From: Nonomuraea sp. SBT364
GTDB lineage: Bacteria > Actinomycetota > Actinomycetes > Streptosporangiales > Streptosporangiaceae
NCBI RefSeq assembly: GCF_001083785.1
Contig: NZ_LAVL01000004.1
Span: 96,835-160,834, forward strand
Length of the DNA: 64,000 bases
Direction of reading: 5' to 3'
Under the pieces are notes generated by a model. That model saw only the letters and a list, made by a program, of their open reading frames with translations. It did not search any database and was not told where the DNA came from. The first letter of the stretch is position 1. Each line of letters begins with the position of its first letter. Shown in pieces: positions 16,295 through 25,478 of this stretch. Made by a program: the position numbers and the translations under genes.

Positions 16295-19200
16295 ATGGCA
16301 CACCATCGACCCCTGCAGTTACGAACTGTCTCTGTGGTCATCGCCCTGGCGACAGGCATCGCGACCGCGATCATCCCATCCCAGGTAGCCGTGGCAGCCG
16401 AATCTCCGATGTCGGGTTCCGTACAGAAGGAGACGATCGTGCCGGCTCGGTACGCCGAGTCGGCGAAGGTCAACGCCACGGCGGTGAAATCGTGGCGGGC
16501 TCCCGCGCCGGTATGGCCGGCGAAGGGCACCGCCGAACTCGAGGTCCCCGCCGCGGGGGCAAGGTCCGACGGCAAGCGTGGCGCCCGTGCCGGTGACCTG
16601 CCGGTCTGGGTGGATTCGGCCGGTGACGGGGCGACGGCGGCAGGCGGCCCTGCCAAGGTCCGGGTTGAGTCGCTCGGCACGGTCGAGACGTCCGCGGCGA
16701 AGGGGCTGGCGTTACGGGTGACGCGCGCCGACGGCGTGGCGGCTGCCGCGCCGGCCCGGGTAACCGTCGACTACGGGGCGTTCCGGCACGCCTATGGCGG
16801 TGACTGGGCGTCGCGGTTACGGGTGTGGAGCCTGCCGGAGTGCGCGCTCCGCACTCCGGAGGAGGCCGCCTGCCAGGGGACCATGGTGGCGTCGGTCAAC
16901 GACGTCGGTGCGGGCACCGTGTCGGCGCAGGTCACGCTCGCCGGAGTGGAGGCGCAGGCGTCCGGGGGGTCGTTGCTGGCGGTCGCGGCCGAGCCGTCCG
17001 GTCCGGCCGGCGACTACACGGCCACGTCGCTGTCGCCGTCGTCGACCTGGACCGCCGGAAGCAACAGCGGCGGCTTCACGTGGTCGTATCCGATGCGGGT
17101 GCCGCCGGGGCTGAGCGGGCCGGAGCCGGCGCTCTCGCTGGAGTACTCGTCGTCCGGCGTCGACGGGCAGACGGTCGCCGTCAACAGCCAGCCGTCCTGG
17201 ATCGGCGAGGGGTTCGACTGGCATCCGGGATTCATCGAGCGGCGGTACATCGGCTGCGCGCAGGACATGGCTGCCAAGAACAACCAACCGGCCAACAACA
17301 CGGTCAAGACCGGGGACATGTGCTGGGCAACCGAGAACGCGATGCTGTCGCTGCCGGGACACGCCGGTGAGCTGCTCAAGGACGGCTCCGACGGCGACCG
17401 GTGGCATCTGCGCGGCGACGACGGCACGCGGGTCGAGCGCAAGACCGGCGGGGCGAACGGGGACGCCGACGGCGAGTGGTGGCTGGTCACCACGACCGAC
17501 GGAACCCAGTACTGGTTCGGCGGCCGGTCCGGGTCGCAGTCGACCCTGACGATGCCGGTGTTCGGCAACCATGGCGGGGAGCCCTGCTATCAGGCGTCGT
17601 TCGCCGCCTCCTCCTGCACCCAGGCCTACCGCTGGCAGCTGGACCATGTGGTGGACACGCACGGCAACACGATGCGGGTCTCGTATACCAAGGAGACGAA
17701 CCGCTACGGGCGCAACCTCAAGCCGGCGGACGCGGTGGAGTACGACCGGGCCGGCTATCCGCAGAGCATCGAGTACGGTACGCGCGGTACCACGGACGTG
17801 GCACCGATGCGGGTGACGTTCGGCCTGGCGGACCGGTGCCTGGCGGCCTGCACGGTCGACAAGAACTGGCCGGACGTGCCGATGGACCTGAAGTGCACGG
17901 CGTCCCCGTGCGGGTACACGCAGGCATCGCCGTCGTTCTGGATGACCAAGCGCCTGGCTTCGGTCACCTCCCAGGTGTGGGACGCTGCTGCGGGCGCGTA
18001 CGCCGACGCGGAGTCCTGGACGCTGACCCACGCCTTCCCCCCTGTGGAGGACCTGGGCACGCCGGCGATGTGGCTGGAGAAGATCGGGCACAAGGGTCAG
18101 GCCGGTCCGGAAGCCGACGTGATCCTGCCGGAGATCAGGTTCGTCCCCACGCTGCTGTCCAACCGGGTCGACACCCGCGACGACCAGTACCCGGCGATGA
18201 ACCGGAACCGGATCAAGACGATCGCCACCGAGACAGGTGGCCTGATAGACGTGAACTACGCCGACTACGACTGCGCGGCCGGGGCGCGGGAGCCCGACAG
18301 GAACAAGCTGTACGACAACCCGCTGCGGTGTTACCCGGTGCGCTGGACTCCGCAGGGTGCCACGGCGCCGATCAACGACTACTTCCACAAGCACGTGGTG
18401 AAGTCCGTCGTCACGACCGAGTCCGGTACGGAGCTGACGGCGTCGTCGCCGAAGGTGATCACCAGCTACACCTACAACGGAGCCCCGGCGTGGCACTACA
18501 CCGATGACAACGGGATGATCAAGCCGGAGTACAAGACCTGGTCGGTGTGGCGTGGCTACAGCTCGGTGACCACCACTGTCGGCGAGGGCAGCGAGCAGAT
18601 GCGCACCGAGAAGCGGTACTTCCGCGGCATGCACGGTGACACGCTGCCAGATCTGAACGGCGACGCGCAGCTCGACAAGCGGGAGGCGTACCTGCCGGCG
18701 GTCACCGCGAACGGTGTCGGGGCGGCCGCCGACGAGGACACCTTCGCCGGCAGGGTGCGGGAGTCCATCGTCTACGACGGCGAGGCCGAGGTGTCGGCCA
18801 CGGTGAGCGAGTACGCCCAGTCCGCGCCGACGGCGTCGCGCACCATCGGCGGCACCACCGTGCACGCGCGTTTCGTGCACGAGTCGGCCACCCACTCGCG
18901 TACCACCCGTGACGGGGCGCGCGCTCCGCGCACCACCACGGCGAGCACGCAGGTGGACGGCTACGGCATGCCCATCCGCGTGGACGACCGAGGCGACACG
19001 GACGTCACCGGGGACGAGAAGTGCAAGCTGACCGAGTACGCGCGCAACACCGGCACGTGGCTCGTGGACAGGGTCTCCCGCGTCCAGACGTTCGCCACTG
19101 ACTGTGCCACCGCGGCCGCCGCCGTCGAGGCCGGCACCCTTCGCGAGGACCAGGTCATCGCCGAGGAGCGCACCTCCTACGACCACCAGGCGTGGCGGGG

Positions 19201-22200
19201 CGCCCCCGGCAAGGGCGACGTGACGAAGGTGGAGACCATCGCCGAGTTCAAGAGCGGCGCGCCGAGCTTCGTGACGGAGAGCCAGTCGTCCTACGACCAG
19301 TACGGCCGCGTCGTCGAGGCCACGGACGTGCGGGGCGGCAAGACCACCACCGACTACAGCCCGGAGACCGGCGGGCCGGCGACCCGCGTCACCGTCACAG
19401 GGCCGTTGAACTGGACCACGGTCACGGAGCGGGACCCGGTGTGGGCCCAGCCGATCACCATCACCGACCCCAACGGGCGGGTCACCGACCTGGCCTACGA
19501 CAGCCTGAACCGGCTCACCGCCGTCTGGCGTCCCGGCTGGGGCAAGGCCACCTACCGGGACACGCCCAGCGTGCGCTTCTCCTACCGCATCGGCGAGAAC
19601 GCCGCCAACGTGGTGACCACCCAGACGCTCACCCCGACGGGCGGCGGCTATGTCAGCAGCCACACGGTCTACGACGGGCTGATGCGCGAGCGGCAGACCC
19701 AGGCGCCCGACGCCGCCGGAGGCGCGGGAGCGGTGGTCACCGACATTTTGTACGACTCGGCCGGCCGGGAGGCCAGGAGGAACAACGCCTATCTCGCGTC
19801 GGTCGCGCCCAGGCCCGAACTGATCAAACCTGCGGAGATCACCACACTCATCCCGTCGGTGGAGGTCACCCAGTACGACGGAGCCGGGCGGGTGACGGCT
19901 GAGATCCTCAAGCGGGACATGCCGGCGGGCAGCCCCGGAGGCACGGAGATGTGGCGCACCGGGCACGGCTACGGCGGCGACCGCGAGGACCTCACCCCGC
20001 CACGGGGCGGCATCGTCACCTCCACCGTGACCGACGCCGCCGGCCGGCCGAAGCACCTGCGCCAGTATCAGGCGGGCAAGGCGGCGGGCGCGGCCGACGG
20101 CTTCGACCAGACCGCCTACACCTACAACGCCAAGGGACAGCTGATCGGGCTGGTCGACGCCGAGGGCAACAGGTGGCAGTACGGCTACGACATCCGGGGC
20201 AACCGCACGCGGACCACCGACCCCGACACCGGCACCGCCCTGACCGTTCACAACGCGGCGGGCGACCTGGTCTCCAGGACCGACAGCAGGGGCGAGACCA
20301 CCGCCTACACCTACGACCTGCTGGGCCGCCCGGCCACGGTGCGCGACGGCAGCACCACCGGTGCCGTCCGGATGGAGCGGACCTACGACACCCTGGCCAA
20401 CGGCGTGTCCGTCAAGGGGCACCCGGTGAGGTCAACCCGCTACGTCGGCGTCGACGCGTACACCAAGCAGATCAACGGCTACACCATCGACTACAAGCCC
20501 ACGGAGGTGACCCACAAGATCCCCGCATCGGAGACCGGCCTGGCCGGTGACTACACGTACAAGATGACCTACAACCCCGACGGGTCGGCCAAGACGCTGC
20601 GCCTGCCCGCGGTCGGCGACGTGGGCCAGGAGGAGCTGAGGTTCGGATACACCGCCCTGGGCAAGCCGACGACGGTCTCCACGACGCTGGGCGGCACCCT
20701 CGTGACGGCCACCGGCTACACCAGCTTCGCCGAACTGGGCAAGATCGAGCTGAAGAACGCCGCCGGCCAGGCCGTCCACATGGTGCGTACGTACGAGGAG
20801 GGCACCCGGCGGCTGGAACAGATCGCGACCACCCGGCAGACGGCGCCGACCGGTGTGAGCGACCTGCGCTTCGCCTACGACGACGACGGCAACGTCGCCG
20901 AGCTCTCGGACGAGATCTCCGGCGACCGGCAGTGCTTCACCACCGACTACCTCAAGCGGGTCGAGGAAGCGTGGACGCCCTCCACCGGCGACTGCACGAC
21001 GGCGCCCGCCGCGAACGGGCTGGGCGGGCCGGCCAAGTACTGGCACACCTACGAGCACGACGCCGTCGGCAACCGCGTCAGGACGGTCCAGCACGCCACC
21101 TCCGCCGGTGACCGCACCACCACGTACACCGTGCCCAGTGGCCACAAGCTCGCCGGCACCTCCACGGTGGACGGGACCGGGACCAAGACGGGGTCGTACG
21201 CCTACGACGCCTCGGGCAACGTGATCTCCCGGCCCACCGGCACCGCCGGGGAGCAAATTCTCACCTGGGACCCGGAGGGCAAGCTCGCGCGGAGCGTCGA
21301 CGCGAGCGGCATCACCTCATACGTCTACGACGCCGAAGGGGAGCGGTTGATCCGAAGGGACCCGACCGGCAAGACGCTGTACCTGCCCGAGCAGGAGTTG
21401 CGCTACACCACCGCCACCGGGACCAAGGCGGGGGCGCGGTACTACACGCACGCGGGCCGGCTGGTCGCGACCCGGGCCGCGGGAAAGCTGCACTGGGTGA
21501 GCACCGACCAGCACGGCACCCCGAGAGCCAGCGTCGCCGCGTCGACCGGCCAGGCGGTGGCCCGGCGGCTGGACACTCCCTACGGTGAGACCCGTGGCGT
21601 CACCGGCACCTGGCCCACCACTCTGGACAAGGGCTTCGTCGGAGGAACCAAGGACAACACCGGGCTGACCCATCTCGGCGCCCGCGAGTACGATCCGGCG
21701 CTCGGCCGGTTCGCCTCTGCCGACCCGCTGCTGAACCCCGGCGACACCCAGCAGATCAACGGCTACAACTACGCCAACAACAACCCGGTCACCCTCGCCG
21801 ACCCCGAGGGGCTCATGCCGGGGCCGATGTGTCCTGACGGCGAATGTTCCAAGCCGAACAGTCCGAACGCGCCTCCCAAACGCGCCTCCAACCCCGCGAC
21901 GAGCTACAACCCGCCGGTCGTATGGCAGCCGGTCAAGGTCAGGCCGAACGGGTGGCGATGCGCCGACGGCGCGCGGACCTGCGCTCCGGCGAAGGGCAGC
22001 GCGAAGGGCGACCTGCGGCCTCTCACCTTCAGCAGCGACCCGCAGCGCGCGGCCGCGCTGACGGATGCCCTGGCCGCCGCCGGCGCGAAACTGGGCATGC
22101 CGCTCGACGAAGTCCTCAAATGGCTCGACGAGAACAATGGTTCGATCTCGATCTGCGCGGAACAGAGCGGTGGTGTGATCTACGGCTGGAACCATTTCGC

Positions 22201-22552
22201 CTGCACGAACATGGATGAGTACGGCTACACCTTCAGCGGCAGCAAGCGAAGGGGCTGGGTCGCCGGTGCGGAGATCACCGGAGCGGCCGTCGGCGTCTAC
22301 CTGAACACCGATGCCAAGGCGAACCAGGTCCACACGGGAAGGGTGCGGGCCTTCTACAAGGGCTGGTCGCTGCATCTGGGCGGCTCCAGCGTCGGTGTCC
22401 TGGGAGTCGAGACGCTCGACGGCAAGCCCGCCGGGACGTCCTATGCCATCGGGCTCGGCTGGGGTTACGGCATGAGCGCCGGTAGCTGGATGACGACCTT
22501 CGAGGACCCGGAGGCCACCTGGAACAGCGGATACAACTACTGGGGCCGATAG
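16295..22552 (+). CDS. giant secreted RHS/YD-repeat protein with unrecognised C-terminal domain
   Basis: This 2085-residue product starts at the ATG at 16295 (AAGGA upstream), directly before a signal peptide ending near AVAAES. An SpvB/RHS-like N-terminal region (YPMRVPPGLSGPEPALSLEY) is followed by many YD repeats (such as YDSLNRLTAVW, YDIRGNRTRTTD, YDLLGRPATVRD). The RHS core signature GAREYDPALGRFASADPL and GYNYANNNPVTLADPEG ends at about residue 1839. In polymorphic toxins this core forms a shell and the variable C-terminus is the effector. The final 246 residues match no toxin family I know and contain Cys pairs and a Gly/Tyr-rich end. No small immunity-type gene follows. It closes the operon with the LamG protein. 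Confidence 0.88.
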   Translation: MAHHRPLQLRTVSVVIALATGIATAIIPSQVAVAAESPMSGSVQKETIVPARYAESAKVNATAVKSWRAPAPVWPAKGTAELEVPAAGARSDGKRGARAGDLPVWVDSAGDGATAAGGPAKVRVESLGTVETSAAKGLALRVTRADGVAAAAPARVTVDYGAFRHAYGGDWASRLRVWSLPECALRTPEEAACQGTMVASVNDVGAGTVSAQVTLAGVEAQASGGSLLAVAAEPSGPAGDYTATSLSPSSTWTAGSNSGGFTWSYPMRVPPGLSGPEPALSLEYSSSGVDGQTVAVNSQPSWIGEGFDWHPGFIERRYIGCAQDMAAKNNQPANNTVKTGDMCWATENAMLSLPGHAGELLKDGSDGDRWHLRGDDGTRVERKTGGANGDADGEWWLVTTTDGTQYWFGGRSGSQSTLTMPVFGNHGGEPCYQASFAASSCTQAYRWQLDHVVDTHGNTMRVSYTKETNRYGRNLKPADAVEYDRAGYPQSIEYGTRGTTDVAPMRVTFGLADRCLAACTVDKNWPDVPMDLKCTASPCGYTQASPSFWMTKRLASVTSQVWDAAAGAYADAESWTLTHAFPPVEDLGTPAMWLEKIGHKGQAGPEADVILPEIRFVPTLLSNRVDTRDDQYPAMNRNRIKTIATETGGLIDVNYADYDCAAGAREPDRNKLYDNPLRCYPVRWTPQGATAPINDYFHKHVVKSVVTTESGTELTASSPKVITSYTYNGAPAWHYTDDNGMIKPEYKTWSVWRGYSSVTTTVGEGSEQMRTEKRYFRGMHGDTLPDLNGDAQLDKREAYLPAVTANGVGAAADEDTFAGRVRESIVYDGEAEVSATVSEYAQSAPTASRTIGGTTVHARFVHESATHSRTTRDGARAPRTTTASTQVDGYGMPIRVDDRGDTDVTGDEKCKLTEYARNTGTWLVDRVSRVQTFATDCATAAAAVEAGTLREDQVIAEERTSYDHQAWRGAPGKGDVTKVETIAEFKSGAPSFVTESQSSYDQYGRVVEATDVRGGKTTTDYSPETGGPATRVTVTGPLNWTTVTERDPVWAQPITITDPNGRVTDLAYDSLNRLTAVWRPGWGKATYRDTPSVRFSYRIGENAANVVTTQTLTPTGGGYVSSHTVYDGLMRERQTQAPDAAGGAGAVVTDILYDSAGREARRNNAYLASVAPRPELIKPAEITTLIPSVEVTQYDGAGRVTAEILKRDMPAGSPGGTEMWRTGHGYGGDREDLTPPRGGIVTSTVTDAAGRPKHLRQYQAGKAAGAADGFDQTAYTYNAKGQLIGLVDAEGNRWQYGYDIRGNRTRTTDPDTGTALTVHNAAGDLVSRTDSRGETTAYTYDLLGRPATVRDGSTTGAVRMERTYDTLANGVSVKGHPVRSTRYVGVDAYTKQINGYTIDYKPTEVTHKIPASETGLAGDYTYKMTYNPDGSAKTLRLPAVGDVGQEELRFGYTALGKPTTVSTTLGGTLVTATGYTSFAELGKIELKNAAGQAVHMVRTYEEGTRRLEQIATTRQTAPTGVSDLRFAYDDDGNVAELSDEISGDRQCFTTDYLKRVEEAWTPSTGDCTTAPAANGLGGPAKYWHTYEHDAVGNRVRTVQHATSAGDRTTTYTVPSGHKLAGTSTVDGTGTKTGSYAYDASGNVISRPTGTAGEQILTWDPEGKLARSVDASGITSYVYDAEGERLIRRDPTGKTLYLPEQELRYTTATGTKAGARYYTHAGRLVATRAAGKLHWVSTDQHGTPRASVAASTGQAVARRLDTPYGETRGVTGTWPTTLDKGFVGGTKDNTGLTHLGAREYDPALGRFASADPLLNPGDTQQINGYNYANNNPVTLADPEGLMPGPMCPDGECSKPNSPNAPPKRASNPATSYNPPVVWQPVKVRPNGWRCADGARTCAPAKGSAKGDLRPLTFSSDPQRAAALTDALAAAGAKLGMPLDEVLKWLDENNGSISICAEQSGGVIYGWNHFACTNMDEYGYTFSGSKRRGWVAGAEITGAAVGVYLNTDAKANQVHTGRVRAFYKGWSLHLGGSSVGVLGVETLDGKPAGTSYAIGLGWGYGMSAGSWMTTFEDPEATWNSGYNYWGR

Positions 22553-22562
22553 GCGAAGCGCT

Positions 22563-22590
22563 CAGGAGCGGGGCACCGTCCCCGCTCCTG
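22563..22590 (+). terminator. GC-rich hairpin terminator after the RHS gene
   Basis: CAGGAGCGGGG (22563-22573) and CCCCGCTCCTG (22580-22590) form a perfect 11-bp stem around a 6-base loop, 11 bases after the RHS stop codon. There is no U-run, which is common for actinobacterial terminators. It would end the LamG-RHS transcript. Confidence 0.75.
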
Positions 22591-22641
22591 GCAGCCTCAG
22601 GCCGGGGCGTCTCGTCCGTTCCAGCGGCGGACGAGCGCCAA

Positions 22642-22662
22642 GCCATAGCCAGTGGCTATGGC
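22642..22662. promoter_or_regulatory. palindrome upstream of the SDR gene
   Basis: GCCATAGCC and GGCTATGGC form a perfect 9-bp inverted repeat with a 3-base centre, 103 bases upstream of the SDR start. It is separate from the RHS terminator and looks like a dimeric-repressor site. No regulator gene is adjacent, so the binding protein would be encoded elsewhere. Confidence 0.45.
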
Positions 22663-22765
22663 CGCAGGTATTGGACGTCTCCGCGAAGCCGCTCCCACAA
22701 TGCATGGCAGGGGGCGGCGGACAGCCACTCCTTCGGGGGCACCACAACTCTCAAGGGGCGATGAC

Positions 22766-23533
22766 ATGGGCAGCCTTATCGGCAGGACGGCATTGGTGAC
22801 CGGGGCTTCGCGAGGCATCGGACGGTCGATCGCGTTGCGGCTCGCGGCCGATGGTGCGCTTGTCGCGGTGCACTACGGCACCGGCGAGGCCCAGGCGAAA
22901 GAGACGGTGACGGCGATTCAGGATGCCGGTGGGCAGGCGTTCGCGGTGCGTGCCGAGCTGGGCGTGGACGGCGACGTGGACACCTTGTTCGCCGAACTCG
23001 AAGCGGGTCTGGACGGGCGGTCACTGGACATCCTGGTGAACAACGCCGCGATCATCGATTACCGCGCCACCATCGACCAGGTCACCCAGGACCTCTATGA
23101 CCGGATCTTCGCGATCAACGTGCGAGCGCCGCTGTTCATCACGCAGCGAGCTCTGCCGATGATGCGTGAAGGCGGGCGCATCATCAACATCTCCTCCGGT
23201 GTCACCTGGTTCGCGACCCCCGAGGTGGTGTACGCGATGACGAAGGGCGCGCTCAACGTGCTGGGCCGCTCGCTGGCGAACAGCCTGGGCCCGAGGGGCA
23301 TCACGGTCAACACGGTGTCTCCGGGTATCACGGAGACGGACATGAACTCATGGCTGCGTGACAGTCCTCAGGCCGCTGAGCAGGTCGCCGGCATGATCGC
23401 GCTTCGCCGCCACGGGCAGCCGGCCGACATCGGGGATGCCGTGGCGTTCTTCGCCTCGGATGACGCCCGCTGGATCACCGGCCAGGTCCTGGAGGTCAAC
23501 GGCGGGCTGTTCCTCGGGCCGGCGGTGCCTTGA
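22766..23533 (+). CDS. classical SDR oxidoreductase
   Basis: This 255-residue classical short-chain dehydrogenase has the cofactor motif TGASRGIG near the N-terminus, NNAA in the fourth strand (DILVNNAAI), the catalytic Ser in NISSGVTW, Tyr-x-x-x-Lys in YAMTKGAL, and the C-terminal ITGQVLEVNGG. The full catalytic set is present, unlike the SDR at 1893. The substrate cannot be told; the family reduces or oxidises keto/hydroxy groups with NAD(P)(H). It stands alone with a possible operator about 100 bp upstream. Confidence 0.92.
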   Translation: MGSLIGRTALVTGASRGIGRSIALRLAADGALVAVHYGTGEAQAKETVTAIQDAGGQAFAVRAELGVDGDVDTLFAELEAGLDGRSLDILVNNAAIIDYRATIDQVTQDLYDRIFAINVRAPLFITQRALPMMREGGRIINISSGVTWFATPEVVYAMTKGALNVLGRSLANSLGPRGITVNTVSPGITETDMNSWLRDSPQAAEQVAGMIALRRHGQPADIGDAVAFFASDDARWITGQVLEVNGGLFLGPAVP

Positions 23534-23994
23534 GCTTGTCCTCAGCGCGCCGCACATCGAACCCCACACGGTCAACTGCTGCGCTTCGGCGTATCCATGC
23601 GAAGCGGTGAGGAGGACGCAGGCGTCACGACCTGGGGGTCGTGGCTGTGGCCTTCGCCCCCGAGGAGAGGTTCGAACTCGCCGTGGAGCGGCCCGCCGGC
23701 GGGATCGAGCTGAGCATCGTCGAGCTCGACGGCGCGGCCATCGCGGCCGCTGCTCAGCAGGCGGTCGGTACTGGCCGGATTCCCCCACAGGCTCCTCGGC
23801 GCCGTCCTGGGGGTCTTCCCGGGAGGCTTCCGTGCTCGTGGTGGCGGCGCTCACCTCTGTTCCCGCCCACCTTGGCGGCCGCCGTCCCGTGACCGAGCCC
23901 CTTTGAGGCCGGCCGTCACGGAAGCCCGGTGATGCCGCAGATTCGTTGGAAGGCGGGCTCGGCCACCGACCAGCGTCGTCGTCTGCCTGGAGGG
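23534..23994. other. non-coding stretch with a possible gene fragment
   Basis: No complete gene is visible in these 461 bases. Between about 23629 and 23770 a plus-strand frame with typical high-GC third positions reads VAVAFAPEERFELAVERP and continues for about 45 codons before losing coding character. It has no proper start and may be the remnant of a decayed gene. I do not recognise the family. Confidence 0.35.
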
Positions 23995-25437
23995 TCAGCC
24001 GATCTTGGGGGTGGCGCGCATGCCGACGTACACGCAGGCGGTGCCGTTGGACAGGGTGGAGAAGACGACGGGCATGTAGTCCTCGCTGAAGGCCGCTCCC
24101 GCGCCGGAGGCGGCGAACACGGTCGGGGTCACCGGGGCGAGGGCCATGTCCAGGGGCGGCGACATGTCCTTCATGCCGTCGACGAACTCGTAGAGCATGC
24201 GCGGGCCGCCGTCCGCGCCCCGGCTGACCGTGATGACGACGCCTTCGCGCCGGTAGGTGCCCAGGAGCGGGTCGAGGTCGACGGCGGGCGGCTGGGCGGG
24301 CGGCCCGAACGGGGCGGGCATCGTGACCCCGGCCAGTTCGGCGAGCAGTTCGCGGAACAGGTCGGCGTACAGCAGGCGGGCGCTGCCGCCGTTGGTCATC
24401 AGGACCAGGGCGAGCCCGGCGTGCGGGACGACCCGCAGGTAGGCGTACTGGCCGATGGCGGCGCCGTCGTGGCCGTAGCCGGCGATGCCGTCCCAGTCGT
24501 AGAGGGTCCAGCCCAGGCCCCAGCCGTCGGCCGAGACGGTCCACTTGTCGGGCACGTCGGTCTCGCGGTGCTGCATGGCGGCCACGGACGCCGCGGACAG
24601 TACGCGGGTGCCGTCGGGGGCCAGGCCGCCGTCCAGGTGCAGACCGGCCACGCGCGCCATGTCACCGGCGGACACGATCACTCTGCCGTACGGCCCTGCG
24701 GAGCGCGGCATCAGGTCCCAGGCGGGCGCGGGGGCGGGGTCGATGCCCGGCTCGCCCAGGTGGCTCATCGCGACGGGGAAGCGGAGCGCCTGCTCCGGCA
24801 GGGTGACGGAGCGCTCCAGCCCGAGCGGGGTGAACAGCAGGTCCTGGAGCGCCTGGTCCCAGGTCTTGCCGGTGAGCACCTCGATGAGGCGGCCGAGCAC
24901 GACGTAGCCGAGGCTGCCGTAGGAGACGGCGGTGCCGGGCGGGCAGTCCAGCGGCACGTCCCTGGCGGCCTGGACGTACTTTTCGAGGCAGTCGTCGCCG
25001 CGGCCGCTGTCGTGCATGAAGTCGTTGGTCACGCCGCCGGTGTGCGACAGCAGCTGCCGCACCGTGATCGTGGCGGTGGCCATCGGGTCGGGCGTGGCGA
25101 ACTCCGGCAGCACGTTCGCGACCGGCGTGTCCAGCTCCAGCTTGCCCTCGTCGACCAGCTTCATCACCAGAGTGGCGGTGTAGACCTTGGCGATCGACCC
25201 GGACAGGAAAACCGAGTCGGTCGTCACCGGCCACCCGATGCCCCGGTGCAGCACCCCGCTGGCAAGCTCGTACACCTGCCCGTTCACCAGTACTGCCAGC
25301 TGGGCGCCCGGGATGTGGTGCGCGGCGCGCAGCTCGTCCAGGCGGTCCTGCCAGCGGGCCAGGTCGAAGCGGCGGCCCTGCGAGTCGCGCAGACCCCAGT
25401 CGCCCTGCGCGGTCCAGTTCACTTTTGTGGTGGTCAT
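23995..25437 (-). CDS. serine hydrolase, beta-lactamase class C/DD-peptidase fold
   Basis: The 480-residue protein has the class C/esterase-type nucleophile motif SIAK (S81-K84) and the LLSHTGG and GYGHDG segments. The Tyr motif appears as YGSL rather than the usual YSN, so the general base Tyr is present but the Asn is not. There is no signal peptide at the N-terminus, so an intracellular esterase or amidase is more likely than a secreted penicillinase. The ATG at 25437 is preferred over the TTG just before it because GGAG is better spaced. It is last in a VOC-MFS-hydrolase operon facing a LysR gene, which suggests detoxification. Confidence 0.85.
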   Translation of the reverse strand: MTTTKVNWTAQGDWGLRDSQGRRFDLARWQDRLDELRAAHHIPGAQLAVLVNGQVYELASGVLHRGIGWPVTTDSVFLSGSIAKVYTATLVMKLVDEGKLELDTPVANVLPEFATPDPMATATITVRQLLSHTGGVTNDFMHDSGRGDDCLEKYVQAARDVPLDCPPGTAVSYGSLGYVVLGRLIEVLTGKTWDQALQDLLFTPLGLERSVTLPEQALRFPVAMSHLGEPGIDPAPAPAWDLMPRSAGPYGRVIVSAGDMARVAGLHLDGGLAPDGTRVLSAASVAAMQHRETDVPDKWTVSADGWGLGWTLYDWDGIAGYGHDGAAIGQYAYLRVVPHAGLALVLMTNGGSARLLYADLFRELLAELAGVTMPAPFGPPAQPPAVDLDPLLGTYRREGVVITVSRGADGGPRMLYEFVDGMKDMSPPLDMALAPVTPTVFAASGAGAAFSEDYMPVVFSTLSNGTACVYVGMRATPKIG

Positions 25438-25478
25438 CAATGTCTCCTCAGTGATGTGTCGATGGCGGGAAGGGGAGG

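Noticed and set aside
16817..20422. 1201-codon open frame antisense to the RHS gene
   Set aside because: Its composition is the shadow of high-GC codon bias; the sense strand encodes unmistakable YD repeats and the antisense product is Arg/Gly/Val-rich without motifs.
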